In this document: positions 60,759 to 64,000 of the stretch, one piece after another | Layout: the number at the start of each line of letters is the position of its first letter | How positions within the stretch are numbered: the stretch's first letter is position 1 | From: Morganella psychrotolerans | GTDB lineage: Bacteria; Pseudomonadota; Gammaproteobacteria; Enterobacterales; Enterobacteriaceae | DNA: 64,000 nucleotides | Direction: 5' to 3' | Assembly: GCF_001676055.1 (NCBI RefSeq) | Contig: NZ_LZEX01000046.1 | Location: 1-64,000, forward strand | Position numbers and translations under genes: made by a program | The notes under the pieces: model-generated | Seen by the model: only the letters and a program-made list of their open reading frames with translations | Told to the model about the DNA's origin: nothing | Database searches by the model: none

Positions 60759-61834
60759 CCTGGCTGGCTGAATATCTGGTGCAGTTTCATACCGCGTTTA
60801 ACGTCTTTTCCTATCTGACGTTCCGCGCCATTGTCGGTCTGCTGACCTCACTGATCATCGCATTATGGATGGGACCGCATGTGATTGCGTATCTCCAGAG
60901 AATGCAGATTGGTCAGGTTGTCCGCAGCGAAGGACCTGAATCGCACTTCAGTAAGCGCGGCACGCCGACCATGGGCGGCATGATGATCCTCTTCTCTATC
61001 GTTATCTCCGTGCTGTTATGGGCGCGACTGGATAACCCGTATGTCTGGTGTGTGCTGTTGGTACTTATCGGCTATGGCGTGGTTGGTTTTGTGGATGACT
61101 ACCGCAAAGTGGTGCGCAAAGACACCAAAGGGTTGATTGCGCGCTGGAAATATTTCTGGCAGTCCGTGCTGGCGCTGGCTGTCGCATTCAGTATGTATGC
61201 CATCGGTAAAGATACCGCGGCGACACAGTTAGTTGTGCCGTTCCTGAAAGATGTGATGCCGCAACTGGGTGTGCTGTATATCCTGCTGGCTTATTTTGTG
61301 ATTGTCGGCACCAGCAACGCGGTGAATTTAACCGATGGTCTGGACGGTCTGGCAATTATGCCGACGGTCTTTGTTGCCGCCGGATTTGCACTGGTGGCCT
61401 GGGCGACCGGTAATGTCAATTTTGCACACTATCTGAGCATTCCGTATCTGCCGTATGCCGGGGAACTGGTGATTGTCTGCACCGCGATTGTCGGGGCGGG
61501 GCTCGGTTTCCTCTGGTTTAACACCTATCCGGCACAGGTTTTCATGGGCGATGTCGGCTCGCTGGCACTCGGCGGGGCGCTTGGAACTATTGCTGTGCTG
61601 CTGCGTCAGGAATTCCTGCTGCTGATTATGGGCGGCGTGTTTGTGGCAGAAACACTATCGGTGATTTTACAGGTTGGATCCTTCAAGTTACGCGGTCAGC
61701 GTATCTTCCGGATGGCACCTATTCATCACCATTATGAATTAAAAGGCTGGCCTGAACCGCGGGTGATTGTCCGTTTCTGGATTATCTCCCTGATGTTAGT
61801 GCTTATTGGTCTGGCGACACTCAAGGTACGTTAA
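60752..61834 (+). CDS. mraY: Phospho-MurNAc-pentapeptide transferase
   Basis: A 360-residue integral membrane enzyme with ten helices that forms lipid I on undecaprenyl phosphate. Catalytic aspartates lie in GFVDDYRKV and [11 protein letters not shown]; the His motif is [12 protein letters not shown]. It has the same length as in E. coli. Confidence 0.97.
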   Translation: MLTWLAEYLVQFHTAFNVFSYLTFRAIVGLLTSLIIALWMGPHVIAYLQRMQIGQVVRSEGPESHFSKRGTPTMGGMMILFSIVISVLLWARLDNPYVWCVLLVLIGYGVVGFVDDYRKVVRKDTKGLIARWKYFWQSVLALAVAFSMYAIGKDTAATQLVVPFLKDVMPQLGVLYILLAYFVIVGTSNAVNLTDGLDGLAIMPTVFVAAGFALVAWATGNVNFAHYLSIPYLPYAGELVIVCTAIVGAGLGFLWFNTYPAQVFMGDVGSLALGGALGTIAVLLRQEFLLLIMGGVFVAETLSVILQVGSFKLRGQRIFRMAPIHHHYELKGWPEPRVIVRFWIISLMLVLIGLATLKVR

Positions 61835-61836
61835 TC

Positions 61837-63153
61837 ATGACGAATTATCAGGGGAAAGACATCGTAATTGTCGGGCTCGGTTTAACCGGGCTTTCCTGTG
61901 TGGATTTTTTTATGTCGCGCGGCGTCACGCCACGGGTCATGGACAGCCGCACGTCCCCGCCCGGCATGGATAAACTGCCGGACGGCATTGAGTGTCACTG
62001 CGGAGGTTTTGAGCCGCAATGGTTGCTGGATGCAGATTTGATTGTCGCAAGTCCCGGTGTGGCAGTCAGCACCCCTGAACTGTATGCGGCGGCGCAGGCG
62101 GGTGTCGAAATTATCGGTGATATTGAATTATTCGCCCGCGAAGTAACTGTGCCGGTAGTGGCTATTACCGGCTCTAACGGCAAAAGTACTGTCACCTCAC
62201 TGGTTGGTGAGATGGGACGCTGTGCCGGGTTACGCACCGGTGTCGGCGGTAATATCGGTTTACCGGCACCTGAATTGATGAAAGAAGAGTATGACCTGTG
62301 TGTGCTTGAGTTATCCAGCTTTCAGCTGGAAACCACATTCAGCCTGAAAGCGGCTGCCGCCACTGTGCTGAATGTGACAGAAGACCATATGGATCGCTAC
62401 CCGCAGGGACTGGAACAGTATCGCGCGGCAAAACTGCGCGTCTACCATAATGCAGCAGTATGCGTGTATAACGCAGAAGATGCACTGACACAGCCGGGCT
62501 GTGATTGTAACTCAGCCGACTATGTCAGTTTCGGCAGCGATACCGGTGATTACTGGCTGGATACTGAAGAGCAGGCGCTTTATTTTCACGGTGAAAAACT
62601 GCTCGATTGTAGTGAAATGATCCTGCACGGTCAGCACAATTATTGTAATGCCCTGGCTGCCCTGGCGCTGGCTGATGCGGTAAACATCCCGCGTGAAGGG
62701 GCGCTACAGGCACTGCGCACCTACAGCGGGCTGGCGCACCGTTTTCAGCTGGTGCATGAAGCGGCAGGTGTGCGCTGGATTAATGACTCCAAAGCGACCA
62801 ACGTCGGCAGTACAGAAGCGGCACTGAACGGATTACGGGTGGATGGCTGTCTGCATCTGCTGCTGGGCGGTGACGGTAAATCGGCTGATTTCTCGCCGCT
62901 GCTGCCGTATCTGGGCGGGGATAATATCCGTTTATATTGCTTTGGTCGTGACGGTGCACAACTGGCGCAACTGCGCCCGGATGTGTCTGTACTGACTGAC
63001 ACAATGGAGCAGGCGATGCGGGCATTAGCGCCTGTGCTGGCGACGGGTGACATGGTGTTGTTATCACCGGCCTGTGCCAGTCTGGATCAGTTTCGTAACT
63101 TTGAAGTGCGCGGGCACGAATTTACCCGTCTTGCGCAGGAGCTGAGCGCATGA
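61837..63153 (+). CDS. murD: UDP-MurNAc-L-Ala:D-glutamate ligase
   Basis: A 438-residue Mur ligase with [30 protein letters not shown] and [13 protein letters not shown]. It adds D-glutamate to UDP-MurNAc-L-Ala in the cytoplasm. It starts two bases after mraY and ends in an ATGA overlap with ftsW. Confidence 0.97.
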   Translation: MTNYQGKDIVIVGLGLTGLSCVDFFMSRGVTPRVMDSRTSPPGMDKLPDGIECHCGGFEPQWLLDADLIVASPGVAVSTPELYAAAQAGVEIIGDIELFAREVTVPVVAITGSNGKSTVTSLVGEMGRCAGLRTGVGGNIGLPAPELMKEEYDLCVLELSSFQLETTFSLKAAAATVLNVTEDHMDRYPQGLEQYRAAKLRVYHNAAVCVYNAEDALTQPGCDCNSADYVSFGSDTGDYWLDTEEQALYFHGEKLLDCSEMILHGQHNYCNALAALALADAVNIPREGALQALRTYSGLAHRFQLVHEAAGVRWINDSKATNVGSTEAALNGLRVDGCLHLLLGGDGKSADFSPLLPYLGGDNIRLYCFGRDGAQLAQLRPDVSVLTDTMEQAMRALAPVLATGDMVLLSPACASLDQFRNFEVRGHEFTRLAQELSA

Positions 63154-64000
63154 AATTTCCCGGATCACAGCGTCTGAAAAACTGGCTTATCGGTGAACGA
63201 AACGGTGAGTTCAGCACGGTCGTAATGTATGACCGGACATTGCTGTGGTTTGCTCTGGGGCTGGCGGCGGTCGGTTTTGTGATGGTGACATCCGCCTCCA
63301 TGCCGGTCGGACAGCGCCTGGCGGAAGATCCGTTTTATTTTGCCAAACGTGACGGCGGCTTTTTGATTTTTGCCTTTATTATCGCGACCGTGGTGATGCG
63401 CTTTCCGCTGGAAATGTGGCAGCGCTACAGCACATTGCTGCTGATTGGTACAGTTGCCGGGCTGATTATTGTGCTCGGCGTGGGCAGCTCAGTTAACGGG
63501 GCATCACGCTGGATTGCTATCGGGCCGATGCGTATTCAGCCTGCGGAAGTATCCAAACTGGCGCTGTTTGTCTATCTGGCAAGCTATCTGGTGCGCAAAG
63601 TGGAAGAGGTCAGAAATAATTTCTGGGGATTCTGCAAGCCGATGGGCGTGATGTTTATACTGGCGGTATTACTGCTGTTACAGCCTGACTTAGGTACGGT
63701 GGTGGTGCTGTTTGTTACCACACTGGCGCTGCTGTTTCTGGCGGGCGCAAAGATGTGGCAGTTTATCGCCATTATCGGCGGCGGGGTTGCGGCAGTTGTA
63801 CTGCTGATTATCGCCGAGCCTTACCGTATGCGCCGTGTAACCTCTTTTCTTGACCCGTGGGAAGATCCGTTCGGCAGCGGTTATCAGTTAACACAGTCAC
63901 TGATGGCGTTCGGACGCGGTGATTATCTCGGGCAGGGGTTGGGTAACTCGATCCAGAAAATGGAATACCTGCCGGAAGCACATACTGACTTTATTTTTGC
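63150..64000 (+). CDS. ftsW: Peptidoglycan glycosyltransferase FtsW (cut by the window end)
   Basis: The first 283 residues of a SEDS-family polymerase, starting [20 protein letters not shown]. At least seven membrane helices and the conserved [41 protein letters not shown] and [16 protein letters not shown] are present. It polymerises septal glycan with FtsI. The gene continues past base 64000. Confidence 0.95.
   Translation, partial: MKFPGSQRLKNWLIGERNGEFSTVVMYDRTLLWFALGLAAVGFVMVTSASMPVGQRLAEDPFYFAKRDGGFLIFAFIIATVVMRFPLEMWQRYSTLLLIGTVAGLIIVLGVGSSVNGASRWIAIGPMRIQPAEVSKLALFVYLASYLVRKVEEVRNNFWGFCKPMGVMFILAVLLLLQPDLGTVVVLFVTTLALLFLAGAKMWQFIAIIGGGVAAVVLLIIAEPYRMRRVTSFLDPWEDPFGSGYQLTQSLMAFGRGDYLGQGLGNSIQKMEYLPEAHTDFIF

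Overview
The window looks like chromosomal DNA from a Morganellaceae enterobacterium, most likely Morganella or a close relative. This rests on E. coli-type gene content and order (leuDCBA-leuO-ilvIH-cra-mraZ-rsmH-ftsL-ftsI-murEF-mraY-murD-ftsW, metK/speAB, hcp-hcr) with moderately diverged proteins, and on ERIC-type intergenic repeats. The species call is inference. No rRNA, tRNA, CRISPR array, prophage or insertion sequence was recognised.

Layout. 1-8.2 kb: a possible tiny ORF, an unknown membrane-anchored protein, an EmrAB drug pump, a periplasmic Ntn (choloylglycine-type) hydrolase, TehB under a near-perfect NsrR palindrome, and an AGCS sodium:alanine symporter. 8.3-15.2 kb: a Fur-type iron uptake pair (FecA-like receptor plus binding protein), the nitrosative-stress operon hcp-hcr with FNR and NsrR sites, and an NTF2-fold protein. 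15.2-18.5 kb: an M-box magnesium riboswitch ahead of a short MgtE, sprT overlapping it tail to tail, and a sulfide-type ArsR regulator with a split YeeE/YedE permease. 18.5-23.6 kb: a hairpin cluster, metK with tandem Met boxes, and speA-speB. 23.6-38.9 kb is the accessory part: a leaderless amidase, acetoin reductase, LysR and MocR regulators, a frameshifted phosphoribosyltransferase, pirin, YceI plus an exported lactate-oxidase-like enzyme, a YbaK-type deacylase, GNAT, Sel1 protein, glutathione peroxidase, a frameshifted lipoprotein, Agp and MutH. 38.9-64 kb is conserved core: a DnaA-box-containing gap, sgrR with an sgrS-like sRNA interrupted by an ERIC element, leuLABCD (leuA frameshifted), leuO, an acyl-CoA synthetase, ilvIH, cra, and the division/cell wall cluster up to a truncated ftsW.

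Themes. Nitric oxide control is shared by tehB and hcp-hcr through matching NsrR sites. Branched-chain amino acid synthesis is clustered as leu and ilvIH around leuO. ERIC-like elements (four near full length, two internally deleted) repeatedly sit at the 5' ends of genes, and one lies in the loop of a conserved hairpin of the sgrS-like RNA. Three genes carry single-base frameshifts, two of them in A8/A9 runs, so either slippage-prone genes or indel errors in the assembly must be considered.
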